DNA from: Candidatus Uhrbacteria bacterium
Lineage (GTDB): Bacteria; Patescibacteriota; Patescibacteriia; UBA9934
DNA length: 40,148 nucleotides
Assembly (NCBI GenBank): GCA_943358395.1
Contig: CALRGY010000009.1
Location: forward strand, 1-40,148
Direction of reading: 5' to 3'
A model generated the notes under the pieces. It was not told the origin of the DNA. It did not search any database and was given only the letters and a program-made list of their open reading frames with translations. This document shows, piece after piece, positions 7,742 through 15,957 of this stretch; the stretch's first letter is position 1, and each line of letters begins with the position of its first letter. The position numbers were made by a program, and so were the translations under genes.

Positions 7742-8795
7742 ACTTTTTCAGGGTGGAGCATTGTTTGCGGTGTTGACGGTAATGGGTGCTGGATGTTTTG
7801 GTGGGGGAAGTACAGCGGTGACGAGCGGTGGCGTATGGCAATCTGCCGACGGTGCAAAGTCGTGGACACAAACAGCGGCGGTGCCAACGGCAACCGGTGT
7901 AAGTTCTTTGGCGGATGTTGATGTGACCGTCTTCGCTTTAGATCCTCAGGATAGCTCTGCGATGTATGCGGGGACTGCGGCAAATGGAGTGTTTTATTCT
8001 TTGGATAGCGGGGCATCGTGGCAGCGACCAGAAGAAGAGCTTGCTCGCAAGGGAGCGGTGATTGGTGTTGCAGTGAGTGCAAAAGATGTATGCACGTACT
8101 TTGTTGCAAAAGAAGACCGTGTGATGAAAACGGAAGATTGTGGAAGAACGTTTGCCACGGGGATATACGTTGAAAGCCAGGCAAAGGTATCGGTGACGGC
8201 AATGGCGCTGGATTGGTACGATCCAAAGATTGTATGGATCGGTACATCGGTGGGCGATGTGATTCGTTCAGTGGATGGTGGCGCAAGCTGGGCAACGGTG
8301 GCGCGATCAGAAAGCGCAGTGACTGCCATTGCAATAAGCGGGGCAGATAGCAGAATTGTTTTTGTGGGAACCAAGATCAGCGGTATGAGCCGTTCTACAG
8401 ACGGTGGCACAACGTGGACAAGCTTTGAGAAGACATTAAAAGACTATAGCGCATCTGATCGAGTATTCGGTTTTGCGCAAAATGCCAATGGTTCAACAGT
8501 GGTGATGAACACGCAGTACGGACTGCTCGTTTCTCAAGATAAAGGTGTAACCTGGACTGCACTTTCCCTTATTTCTGCCAGCGGTGAAGTACGAATCTAT
8601 TCCGTTGCCATTGCCCCAGAAGACGGCGACATCATCTATTACGGCACCAATTCCACAGTAAACCGCTCAACATCTGGCGGCAACGCATGGACAACAAGCG
8701 AACTCCCCTCAACCCGAGGCGCAACTGCACTCCTCATCGATCCAGCGAATACAGCGCATGTGTACTTAGGTAGTGGGACGGTAGAGAAGAAGTAG
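7734..8795 (+). CDS. Secreted beta-propeller (BNR/Ycf48-like) probable lipoprotein
   Basis: A 353-aa protein. The N-terminus is hydrophobic and ends in GAGC (Cys21), a somewhat weak lipobox. The mature part has at least five repeats of the sortilin/BNR style with S-x-D-x-G-x-x-W cores: SADGAKSWTQ, SLDSGASWQR, SVDGGASWAT, STDGGTTWTS and SQDKGVTWTA. Such propellers mediate protein contacts outside the membrane or glycan binding; the role here is unknown. The ATG at 7734 overlaps the holB stop by 8 nt, and a -10-like TACAAT (7719-7724) inside holB could give a separate leaderless transcript. Hairpin A2 begins 3 nt after the TAG stop. Confidence 0.75.
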   Translation: MNKLFQGGALFAVLTVMGAGCFGGGSTAVTSGGVWQSADGAKSWTQTAAVPTATGVSSLADVDVTVFALDPQDSSAMYAGTAANGVFYSLDSGASWQRPEEELARKGAVIGVAVSAKDVCTYFVAKEDRVMKTEDCGRTFATGIYVESQAKVSVTAMALDWYDPKIVWIGTSVGDVIRSVDGGASWATVARSESAVTAIAISGADSRIVFVGTKISGMSRSTDGGTTWTSFEKTLKDYSASDRVFGFAQNANGSTVVMNTQYGLLVSQDKGVTWTALSLISASGEVRIYSVAIAPEDGDIIYYGTNSTVNRSTSGGNAWTTSELPSTRGATALLIDPANTAHVYLGSGTVEKK

Positions 8796-8798
8796 CAG

Positions 8799-8923
8799 TA
8801 GTCCTTTCTCATTTTGTCCATTTTCGACTCAGATCATCGGAAACTTCTTCAACGTACCAAGAAGTACGTTTCAGAAGATTTCCTCGATCTTCATCGAAAC
8901 TGGTCGAAAATGAGAAAGTTCTA
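8799..8923 (+). repeat. Gene-boundary hairpin A2, 125 bp
   Basis: The left end TAGTCCTTTCTCATTTTG and right end AAAATGAGAAAGTTCTA are near-perfect inverted repeats of the A1 type; the core is AACGTACCAAGAAGTACGTT. It lies in the 3' region of the beta-propeller gene, 3 nt past its stop. Confidence 0.85.
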
Positions 8924-8952
8924 TAAGGAAATAATTTCGCAGAGATTAGCAC

Positions 8953-8990
8953 AATATCACCACACGCTGCGTTGACGGTGTGTGGTGATT
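8953..8990 (+). other. Hairpin overlapping the frr promoter
   Basis: CACCACAC (8958-8965) pairs with GTGTGGTG (8980-8987), extended by AAT/ATT. The right arm lies between the -35 and -10 boxes of the frr promoter. It may be the terminator of the upstream gene or an operator; it is not followed by a strong T-run. Confidence 0.4.
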
Positions 8991-9000
8991 GTTCTAAAAT
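8972..9000 (+). promoter_or_regulatory. Promoter of frr
   Basis: TTGACG (8972-8977), a 17-nt spacer and TAAAAT (8995-9000), with a start expected near 9007 and a 5' leader of about 17 nt. Confidence 0.6.
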
Positions 9001-9023
9001 ACGAACTGAACATTCCAATATTT

Positions 9024-9563
9024 ATGAGCATTATTGACGAAACAAAACCGCAGTTTGTAAAGGTGATTGAGCATTTGGTGAATGAGCTTGGGGCGATTCG
9101 TACGGGTCGTGCTTCGGCTGCGATTCTTGAGCCTGTGCAGGTGGAAGCCTATGGGGCATTGCAGCCAATCAAGGCATTGGCAACCATTACCACGCCCGAT
9201 GCAAAAACAATTCTTATCGAGCCGTGGGATGCAAGCGTTGTGAAGCTGATCGAGGCAGCAATCACGAAAAGTGATGTTGGCATCAATCCTGTGGTTGACG
9301 GGAAGTCTCTTCGCCTGAACATGCCAATGATGACAGAAGAAACACGGTTAAAAATGGTAAAGCTCGCAAAAGAAAAGCTGGAAGATGCGCGTGTTTCCCT
9401 TCGTCGCGTTCGCGAGGAAACGCGGAAAGCGATCGGGAAACTGGAGGGCGGTGAGGATGAGCAGCGTCGTGTTGAAGAGCTGCTCGAAAAAACAGTCAAG
9501 GAATATACCGCAAAGATTGAGGAAATGGGGGAGAAGAAGGAGAAAGAAATTACAACAATCTAA
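9024..9563 (+). CDS. frr: Ribosome recycling factor
   Basis: A 179-aa protein of normal RRF length. It splits post-termination ribosomes together with EF-G. Family blocks are GAIRTGRASAAILEPVQVEAYG near residue 25, PIKALATITTPDAKTILIEPWD, and the long helix LVKLAKE-type region with RVREETRKAIGKLE. The ATG at 9024 gives the standard N-terminus; an upstream start would add a segment not found in the family. The next gene begins 11 nt after the stop. Confidence 0.95.
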   Translation: MSIIDETKPQFVKVIEHLVNELGAIRTGRASAAILEPVQVEAYGALQPIKALATITTPDAKTILIEPWDASVVKLIEAAITKSDVGINPVVDGKSLRLNMPMMTEETRLKMVKLAKEKLEDARVSLRRVREETRKAIGKLEGGEDEQRRVEELLEKTVKEYTAKIEEMGEKKEKEITTI

Positions 9564-9574
9564 TTGCCGTCCTT

Positions 9575-10852
9575 ATGTCCTTTACACAGTCCTTGTTGAA
9601 TAATGGTGCAAAGGTGGTGCTCGCTCCATTCGTGGGCACTGATGCTGCGGCGATTTTGGTTGCATTTCAGGTGGGTTCTCGTAATGAAGCGGAGAACGTG
9701 TGGGGCGGCTCGCACTTTGTGGAGCACCTCATGTTCAAGGGCACCACTCGTCGCCCACAAACGATTGATATCTCTAAGGAGCTTGACCGGTATGGCGCAC
9801 AATATAATGCGTATACCGGAAAGGATTTAACCGGATATTGGGTAAAAATCGCCGCAGAACATCTGCCCGTTGCTGTGGATTTGTTGAATGACATGATTTT
9901 TCACTCCACGTTCAACGCAGAGGAAATGGAGCGGGAAAAGAATGTGATTGTTGAGGAAATCAAGATGTATGAGGAGAACCCCATCATGCATATTGAGGAT
10001 TTGCTCGAGGAAGCAATGTTCGATGGGCATATTCTGGGTAAGAATATTGCAGGAACGGCTGCATCGGTGCAGGGAATGAAACGTGATGACGTTATAGCGT
10101 ATCATGCGGCGCATTACCGTCCGGAGAATATGGTGATTGTTGTTTCCGGAAAGCTGCCGAGTAACATCCTTGAACAGTTGGAGAATACGTTTGGTACCGT
10201 GCCATCGTCTGGGGTTGCTCGTTCTCCATTTAGTGTAATCGGTAATCAGGCAAACACGGGTCGTATTCGGTATCAGCACAAGGATTTGGAACAAATCCAA
10301 TTATCGTTAGGATTCCCTACGGTTGGCCGTGGGCATGCCGACGAAGCACCATTAAAGCTGCTTTCTGCAATTCTTGGGGGAACAATGAGCTCTCGGTTGT
10401 TTGTGGAAGTACGTGAGAAGCGAGGCTTGTGTTATACGGTGCGAACCGGTGTGGATGCGTATCAAGATATTGGAATGTTCACGGTGCGTGCTGGGCTTGA
10501 TGCAAAACGGTTGCCAGAGGCAATACGCGTTATTTGCGAAGAATTACGAAAGGTTTCCGCAGATGGTGTGACTGCAGAAGAGCTTGCTATGGTGAAGGAT
10601 AATGTTCGCGGAGGATTGTCGCTGAGCCTAGAAGATTCATCGGACAGAGCAGAGTTTTACGGTCGCCAAGCATTGTTCCTTGATGTCATTAAAGAACCAG
10701 CGGAACGATTAAAGGTATTTGATGCCGTTACCCTTGAGGACATTGCTCGTGTTGCGAAACAGTACCTTCACATCGATGATATGTCTCTTGCGGCTATTGG
10801 TCCGTTCACCGGTGAAGATGAGTTGCGCGCATTGCTGCCCGCTCGCGCATAA
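9575..10852 (+). CDS. M16-family zinc peptidase (processing-peptidase-like)
   Basis: A 425-aa protein with the inverted zinc motif HFVEH (His47, Glu50, His51) and the third ligand in the VIVEEIKMYEENP helix (around Glu127). The C-terminal half carries the partner motif SSRLFVEVREKRGLCYTV. The M16B family (PqqL, YmxG, mitochondrial processing peptidase) degrades or trims peptides, usually as a dimer. No signal peptide, so it is probably cytoplasmic. It sits between frr and tpiA in one direction with short gaps, likely one operon. Confidence 0.9.
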   Translation: MSFTQSLLNNGAKVVLAPFVGTDAAAILVAFQVGSRNEAENVWGGSHFVEHLMFKGTTRRPQTIDISKELDRYGAQYNAYTGKDLTGYWVKIAAEHLPVAVDLLNDMIFHSTFNAEEMEREKNVIVEEIKMYEENPIMHIEDLLEEAMFDGHILGKNIAGTAASVQGMKRDDVIAYHAAHYRPENMVIVVSGKLPSNILEQLENTFGTVPSSGVARSPFSVIGNQANTGRIRYQHKDLEQIQLSLGFPTVGRGHADEAPLKLLSAILGGTMSSRLFVEVREKRGLCYTVRTGVDAYQDIGMFTVRAGLDAKRLPEAIRVICEELRKVSADGVTAEELAMVKDNVRGGLSLSLEDSSDRAEFYGRQALFLDVIKEPAERLKVFDAVTLEDIARVAKQYLHIDDMSLAAIGPFTGEDELRALLPARA

Positions 10853-10872
10853 TGGAGCAGGGAAGCCTTTCT

Positions 10873-11640
10873 ATGAAAATGATTATCGGGAACTGGAAAA
10901 TGCATTTAGGCATTCGCGAATCTGTAGCATATGCGCGAGGTGTTTTGCATATCACGGTGGGGCACGATGTTTTGCCCGAAGTGGTGATTTGCCCATCATT
11001 TACTGCACTATCGGAAGTGCGCAAAGTGCTAGTGCGCACACGCGTTGCATTGGGTGCGCAAACCATGGGAACGGAGCGTTTTGGTGCATACACTGGCGAT
11101 GTTTCGGTGGCGCAGTTGGACGATGCAGGGTGCGGGTTTGTGTTGATTGGTCATTCGGAGCGAAGGGCGATGAATGGGGAAACAGATGCTGTTGTCAATA
11201 CAAAAATGAAGCTCATTGCGCAAACGTCGCTGGTACCAATTCTCTGCGTTGGCGAGCCAAAGGCGGCGCGAGATGCTGGTAACGCAGAGGCGTACGTTAT
11301 TGGGCAGATTCATGAGGCGCTTCGAGGGGTAACACTCTCTTCGTCGTCCCGACTGATTGTGGCATATGAACCACTGTGGGCAATCGGTAAAGGAGAAGCT
11401 GCGACAGTCGCAGATGTGGTTGCAATGCACACGGCAATTCGAAATGCTCTAAAAACGCTGTACAAAACAATTGCACTGCAGGTGATATACGGCGGATCTG
11501 TTGACGGAGCACATGCGTATCAGCTGTTGCGAGAGCAGAGCATTGATGGGGTTTTGGTCGGCGGAGCAAGTCTGAAGATTCATGAATTCGAAGCAATAGT
11601 GAACGCAGGGCGAGAGGTGATGACGGCACAAAACATATGA
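10873..11640 (+). CDS. tpiA: Triosephosphate isomerase
   Basis: A 255-aa TIM-barrel enzyme interconverting dihydroxyacetone phosphate and glyceraldehyde 3-phosphate. Catalytic Lys9 lies in GNWKMH, His94 in LIGHSERR, and Glu166 in VAYEPLWAIGKG; the phosphate-binding YGGSV and GVLVGGASL follow. The ATG at 10873 was preferred because it places the conserved strand at the terminus, with a GGAAG sequence upstream. The TGA stop overlaps the next ATG by 4 nt (ATGA). Confidence 0.95.
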   Translation: MKMIIGNWKMHLGIRESVAYARGVLHITVGHDVLPEVVICPSFTALSEVRKVLVRTRVALGAQTMGTERFGAYTGDVSVAQLDDAGCGFVLIGHSERRAMNGETDAVVNTKMKLIAQTSLVPILCVGEPKAARDAGNAEAYVIGQIHEALRGVTLSSSSRLIVAYEPLWAIGKGEAATVADVVAMHTAIRNALKTLYKTIALQVIYGGSVDGAHAYQLLREQSIDGVLVGGASLKIHEFEAIVNAGREVMTAQNI

Positions 11641-12422
11641 CGATACTTGATGGGACATTGTGGGCAATGTGTGCGGTTTCCTTGGCTGTGCTTGCACGAC
11701 TGCTCTGGCAGAAGGCGCCTCAACTTTCTATTGTCGACCCAATGTCGTCCAAAGAAGCCCGCACACGCAAAACAAAAAACGCGCTTTTGGAAGAACGGAT
11801 GCTCCGGCAAGTGGAAGAAAAAGGTCGCAGTATATGGAAAATGTCCGTTTTGCCGATGGTGCGAGCGGTGCAACATTGGTTTCGTCGTATTGCCGGGAAA
11901 TTGACGGCATTAGAGCGAAGGTATGTTGAACGGCAGCGATTGGGAACAATGGATGCAGGAGAAGTCCGCCGCATGTTTAGCCGTGCAAAGGCATTTCTTG
12001 CGCAGGAACGGTCTGATTTAGCAGAGAAGGAGCTTGTTGCGGTTCTGACGCACGACCCAAAGAATCGTGATGCATATGAAATGCTGGGGCGTATGTATCT
12101 TGCGCAAGGGCAATATGCAGAAGCGCAAGAGGCACTGGAGTTCTTGCTGAAGCTTGCTCCGCGCGACGCCAGTGTGCTTGCTGCATTAGGCGAGGTGTTC
12201 GATCAGCAACATAACGCGAAGACTGCCTTTACATACTACGCAAAGGCCAAAGAGGTAAGCCCAAATAATCCAAAATATCTTGATTTCTTTATTACTGCTG
12301 CAATAGAAACGGGTGAGTTGCACGAGGCGCAACGGGCACTCGATCACTTACAGGAGGTGAATCCGGAGAACCAGAAGATTGCAGTGTTTGAAGAAAAGAT
12401 TGCAGAAAAAAGAACGAAGTAG
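11637..12422 (+). CDS. Membrane-anchored TPR-repeat protein
   Basis: A 261-aa protein with one N-terminal membrane segment (LWAMCAVSLAVLARLLW), a basic linker, then a helical region with tetratricopeptide repeats from about residue 115: AEKELVAVLTHDPKNRDAYE, GQYAEAQEALEFLLKLAP, NAKTAFTYYAKAKEVSPN, ELHEAQRALDHLQEVNPE. TPR proteins scaffold complexes; the partner is unknown. The start overlaps the tpiA stop by ATGA. The stop codon sits inside the hairpin shared with the convergent rpmG. Confidence 0.8.
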   Translation: MTILDGTLWAMCAVSLAVLARLLWQKAPQLSIVDPMSSKEARTRKTKNALLEERMLRQVEEKGRSIWKMSVLPMVRAVQHWFRRIAGKLTALERRYVERQRLGTMDAGEVRRMFSRAKAFLAQERSDLAEKELVAVLTHDPKNRDAYEMLGRMYLAQGQYAEAQEALEFLLKLAPRDASVLAALGEVFDQQHNAKTAFTYYAKAKEVSPNNPKYLDFFITAAIETGELHEAQRALDHLQEVNPENQKIAVFEEKIAEKRTK

Positions 12423-12440
12423 CCTTGGCTACTTCGTTTC
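12413..12440. terminator. Shared convergent terminator containing both stop codons
   Basis: ACGAAGTAGCC and GGCTACTTCGT are perfect complements around a 2-nt loop, flanked by A and T on both sides. The TPR gene stop (12420-12422) lies in one arm and the rpmG stop (12429-12431) in the other. Confidence 0.65.
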
Positions 12441-12584
12441 TTTATGAACAGTGTGCTGTGTGCACTTTTGGCAGAACTTCTTCAGTTCCAGGCGATCTTT
12501 CAAGATTTTCTTATTCTTCGTGGATCGATAGTTGAGCGATTTGCACGTGGTGCATTCCATTTTGATGAGGGTATCTTGGGACAT
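12429..12584 (-). CDS. rpmG: 50S ribosomal protein bL33
   Basis: A 51-aa protein: begins MSQDTLIKMECTTC and ends HTVHKETK. It has the two Cys pairs of zinc-binding (C+) bL33, CTTC and CQKC, plus the family core SLNYRSTKNKK. It binds the 50S subunit near the E site. It is preceded by an excellent promoter (12609-12637) and a short leader, and ends in the hairpin shared with the TPR gene. Confidence 0.92.
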   Translation of the reverse strand: MSQDTLIKMECTTCKSLNYRSTKNKKILKDRLELKKFCQKCTQHTVHKETK

Positions 12585-12608
12585 ACAAAGGATAAAAATG
12601 TTGAAAAA

Positions 12609-12637
12609 AGTATACGGGAATTGCGCTGTACTGTCAA
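12609..12637 (-). promoter_or_regulatory. Promoter of rpmG
   Basis: Consensus TTGACA (12637-12632), 17-nt spacer, TATACT (12614-12609) on the minus strand; start expected near 12602, giving a leader of about 18 nt. Confidence 0.8.
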
Positions 12638-12650
12638 TTTATGGCGAACA

Positions 12651-14042
12651 TTAGCGGAATAGTTGTGGAGTTGATGAGAGGGTGATGGTGCTTCCTGGGG
12701 ATGTTGGGGATGAGGATAGTCCAGAATCGGTGATGGTATATGCGGCGGTGATTCCGGGTGGAAGCGCCCAGGTGCCGGATGTTCCCCAAACGGCATAGGT
12801 AATCTCGCTGTTTATTGAGGTGATTTTCATGATGAATGTTTCGGCGTTGGGAGAAATATTTTCGATGGACGATGCCGGGAAAGCATCGGTGAGTGTTTTG
12901 TAAACGGAATATGCAGGTGAGGCATTTCCGTCCGCATCGTATAGCCCGTATGCTCTCCATCGATTTGTTCGTTCGTCCGATGAACTGAAATACGTATGCC
13001 ACAATGTCACAGTGATCCCATTCGCGAATGCAGTGAGCGGTCGGCGAATCACGTCAGCGGCTTGGCTGACGGGGCTGTTGGGATACTCTGTGCGAACGGT
13101 AAGCGTGCTGCTTGCGGTGCTTCCGGTTTCAGTGAGCCAGATCGGTGAGCTTATGATTCCGAGGGTTTTCATTGTTTTCTTGAGGAGATCGATTCTGCTC
13201 TGCATGCCGTCCCATGATCCATAATCGTGATAATTCACCACGTCGAAAGCCTCTTTCCCTGCGCCGTCGATGATACCGGGAAGCCAAGTGTTCATGGTGT
13301 ATTCATTGATCGCAGACATTCCGGGCATTACGATGACGGCATCTGAATCCTCGGTGCGAATGATGGCTGCCACGGCAGCGAGGAACGCGCCTTGCTCTGC
13401 GGGACTGAATCCGCTTTTCGGTGCGTTGGCTGGAGCTTTTGTTTCAGCGAGTGCGGCGATATTGACTGCAGCATCATTCGGATCCTCCGAACGCCAGTGA
13501 TCCATTTCATTCCCAATTTCCCAGTACGTCACGGTATCTTTATATCGACGTACTACGGTACGAACGTACGTTTCTGCTTCCGATGTCATCGTTTTCGAGA
13601 ATGTGGTTCGAGTATTCCACGGTGCATTCGGGGAAGCGTATTGCAGGGAAAAGAGGGTCACAATCGGTTCCGATGTTTTCGCGATCGTGCGAATGACGTC
13701 ATCGGTGGTTTCCCAATTCCACACATCGGGCTTTGGATTGACGGTGCTCCAAAGGACATCGCCATTCGTGAATTGCCGCGCGACGTCCGCGTGAAGTCCT
13801 TCGAGATCTTGAGCAGTTTCCGTTGCGCTCATTTCCCGAAGACTCGATGATGCATCCTGTGATTTCTGTGCGCCGTCGAAAACAAAAAAGTTCAGACCAA
13901 GGTGATAGTCGGTAAGGAGATCGCGTGAATCATCGGAGGAGGAGAGATCGGGGGAGCTCATTCGATGAGCAATACCACCGATGACACATACGATCCCGAG
14001 CACGATGATGGCGATGCCGCATTTCTGTTTTACTTTATTCAT
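12651..14042 (-). CDS. Membrane-anchored clan-A glycoside hydrolase-like protein
   Basis: A 463-aa protein with an N-terminal membrane anchor (residues 8-25, CGIAIIVLGIVCVIGG) and an extracytoplasmic (beta/alpha)8-type domain. Two carboxylates fit clan GH-A: Glu179 in WEIGNEMDHW (acid/base after Asn) and Glu305 in WLTETGS (nucleophile). Clan-A enzymes (GH5, GH39, GH53 and relatives) cleave beta-linked glycans; the exact family and substrate are not clear. The C-terminus (after about residue 390) looks like a small beta domain. The ATG at 14042 overlaps the upstream permease stop by 8 nt (ATGAATAA), so this is the last gene of the export operon. A longer N-terminal reading exists but runs through the permease gene in another frame. 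Confidence 0.75.
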   Translation of the reverse strand: MNKVKQKCGIAIIVLGIVCVIGGIAHRMSSPDLSSSDDSRDLLTDYHLGLNFFVFDGAQKSQDASSSLREMSATETAQDLEGLHADVARQFTNGDVLWSTVNPKPDVWNWETTDDVIRTIAKTSEPIVTLFSLQYASPNAPWNTRTTFSKTMTSEAETYVRTVVRRYKDTVTYWEIGNEMDHWRSEDPNDAAVNIAALAETKAPANAPKSGFSPAEQGAFLAAVAAIIRTEDSDAVIVMPGMSAINEYTMNTWLPGIIDGAGKEAFDVVNYHDYGSWDGMQSRIDLLKKTMKTLGIISSPIWLTETGSTASSTLTVRTEYPNSPVSQAADVIRRPLTAFANGITVTLWHTYFSSSDERTNRWRAYGLYDADGNASPAYSVYKTLTDAFPASSIENISPNAETFIMKITSINSEITYAVWGTSGTWALPPGITAAYTITDSGLSSSPTSPGSTITLSSTPQLFR

Positions 14043-15267
14043 AGCGTAATGCTTCAATCGGATCGAGTTTTGCAGCGCGCTTTGCGGGATAATATCCAAA
14101 AGCAATGCCGACGACAGTTGCCACAATGAATGATGCGGCGATGGCAGATGGAGGGATAACAAACGCCCATCCGTCGACGAAGGAACCGAGAAGGAGTGAT
14201 GCGAGGAATGAAACAATGATGCCGATGGTGATACCGAGGAATCCCCCCATGAGCGTGAGAATGACCGCCTCAAGAAGGAATTGCCCCAAAATATTCTGCT
14301 CTGTGCCGCCAATGGCTTTTCGCAGTCCAATTTCGCGCGTTCGTTCGGTCACGGAGACCAGCATCATGTTCATGATACCAATTCCTCCAACCACCAGAGA
14401 AATTGCCGCGATTGATGCAAGAAGGAGTGTGAGTGCAAATCCCACGCCGGCAATGGTATTCACAGCATCGCTCTGTGACGAGACCATGAAATCGTCTTTT
14501 GCAAGGTCGCCGTTTGGGTTATTAATGGCATGCGTATCACGAAGAATCGCACGAACGTCGTCTTTGGCGACATCGATGTCACCAATGGCTTTTGCGGAAA
14601 TATATGAAACGTAATCCACGTTGAGTAGCTCCCGTTGCGTGGTGGTGACGGGGAGGTAGATACGTTTATCAAGATTGGAAAAGAATTTGCTGCCTTGCGG
14701 AGTCACCACGCCGATGACGCGTGCAGGAAGATTTTTTACGGTGATACGTTCGCCGATAGGATCTTGATCGCCGAAAAGGTCTTTCGCAATGTCCCATCCT
14801 AGCACTGCCACACGACTGTTCGATGTGACATCTTCATGGTCGATGAATCTTCCCAGTGCCATTTCTGCAGGGAAAATATCAAGCTGATATTCGTCGGTTC
14901 CCGCCACGCTCGTAAAAGTGCTATTTTCTTGCGCGGTCACGGGAGCGCTCGTGATAACAACAGATGAAATAATAGAAAATGGTCCGCGCTTCTTTAATGC
15001 ATCAGCATCGGAGAGTTTGAGTGTTTGTTGGGTGAAAGGAGAGGGAGGGCCTCCGCCTGCATCGCCAGCGCCAGGCTCGACGAAAAGAACATCAGATCCA
15101 AGGTTCGCGACTTGATTCAGCACATACCCTTGTGCGCCTTGGCCGATAGAGAGCATGACGATCACCGCGGCAATACCGATGACGATGCCGAGAATCGTTA
15201 AGAGCGATCGCGACGTATTGCGACGGAGGGATTCTGTGGACGTAATAAAAAGATCGCTGGTTCGCAT
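14035..15267 (-). CDS. MacB/FtsX-family ABC transporter permease
   Basis: A 410-aa permease with one N-terminal membrane span (LLTILGIVIGIAAVIVMLSIGQG; the LSIGQGAQ block is typical of MacB-like permeases), a large periplasmic-type domain (about residues 45-275) and three C-terminal spans (SLVVGGIGIMNMMLVSVTERTREIGLRKAIG onwards). This topology belongs to mechanotransmission ABC systems that move substrates or lipoproteins outward without a classical channel. It lies 4 nt after the ATPase gene and overlaps the hydrolase gene. Substrate unknown. Confidence 0.9.
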   Translation of the reverse strand: MRTSDLFITSTESLRRNTSRSLLTILGIVIGIAAVIVMLSIGQGAQGYVLNQVANLGSDVLFVEPGAGDAGGGPPSPFTQQTLKLSDADALKKRGPFSIISSVVITSAPVTAQENSTFTSVAGTDEYQLDIFPAEMALGRFIDHEDVTSNSRVAVLGWDIAKDLFGDQDPIGERITVKNLPARVIGVVTPQGSKFFSNLDKRIYLPVTTTQRELLNVDYVSYISAKAIGDIDVAKDDVRAILRDTHAINNPNGDLAKDDFMVSSQSDAVNTIAGVGFALTLLLASIAAISLVVGGIGIMNMMLVSVTERTREIGLRKAIGGTEQNILGQFLLEAVILTLMGGFLGITIGIIVSFLASLLLGSFVDGWAFVIPPSAIAASFIVATVVGIAFGYYPAKRAAKLDPIEALRYE

Positions 15268-15271
15268 AGAA

Positions 15272-15946
15272 TTATCCAGAAATCACGCCATCCTTCATAC
15301 GGATGATACGTTTAGCGATGCTCGCCGCCTCCTGTTCATGGGTAACCATCACAATGGTTCTGCCGTCCTTATGCAAGTCTGCAAGAATGCCAAGAACCTG
15401 TTCGCTGGAAACAGAATCCAGGTTGCCGGTGGGCTCGTCGGCGAAAATCACGGAAGGGTCGTTGATAAGTGCGCGGGCAATGGCGACGCGTTGCTTTTGC
15501 CCACCAGAAAGCTGATTCGGAAGGTAGTCGAGCCGTTCATGGAGACCAACACGCCCGAGTGCTTCGCTTGCTCTCAGCTTCCGATCGGCAACAGGAAGTC
15601 CTGCATAGACAAGAGGGAGCATGACGTTTTCGAGCACGGTGAGTTTTGGGAGAAGATGAAAGGCTTGAAAGACGAATCCGATGTCGGATAATCGGAGTGC
15701 TGCGCGTTCATCGTTGGTAAGTCCCGTCACATCTCGTCCGCGGTAGAGATAGGTGCCACTCGTGGGACGATCGAGAAAACTTAAAATGTGCATGAGCGTG
15801 GATTTCCCCGATCCAGACGGTCCCATGAGCGCAACGAATTCACCGGAATCGATAGTGAGATTCAAACCACGAAGCACAAGAGTCTCAATGTCGCCATTGT
15901 GATAGGTTTTGCTCAGAGTTCGAAGATCGATGAGAGGTTCCGGCAT
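15272..15946 (-). CDS. ABC transporter ATP-binding protein (MacB/LolD type)
   Basis: A 224-aa ATPase with Walker A GPSGSGKST, Q-loop (GFVFQAFHLLPKLTVLENVMLP), signature LSGGQKQRVAIARALI, Walker B VIFADEPTGNLDS and switch His in MVTHE. The sequence after the Q-loop is typical of the LolD/MacB/FtsE group that pairs with FtsX-like permeases. Here ATPase and permease are separate genes, 4 nt apart. Confidence 0.92.
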   Translation of the reverse strand: MPEPLIDLRTLSKTYHNGDIETLVLRGLNLTIDSGEFVALMGPSGSGKSTLMHILSFLDRPTSGTYLYRGRDVTGLTNDERAALRLSDIGFVFQAFHLLPKLTVLENVMLPLVYAGLPVADRKLRASEALGRVGLHERLDYLPNQLSGGQKQRVAIARALINDPSVIFADEPTGNLDSVSSEQVLGILADLHKDGRTIVMVTHEQEAASIAKRIIRMKDGVISG

Positions 15947-15957
15947 AGGGGAACGCG

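Noticed and set aside
14043-14330. A 96-residue N-terminal extension of the glycoside hydrolase-like protein
   Set aside because: It lies inside the permease gene in another frame; the ATG at 14042 is followed directly by a proper membrane anchor.
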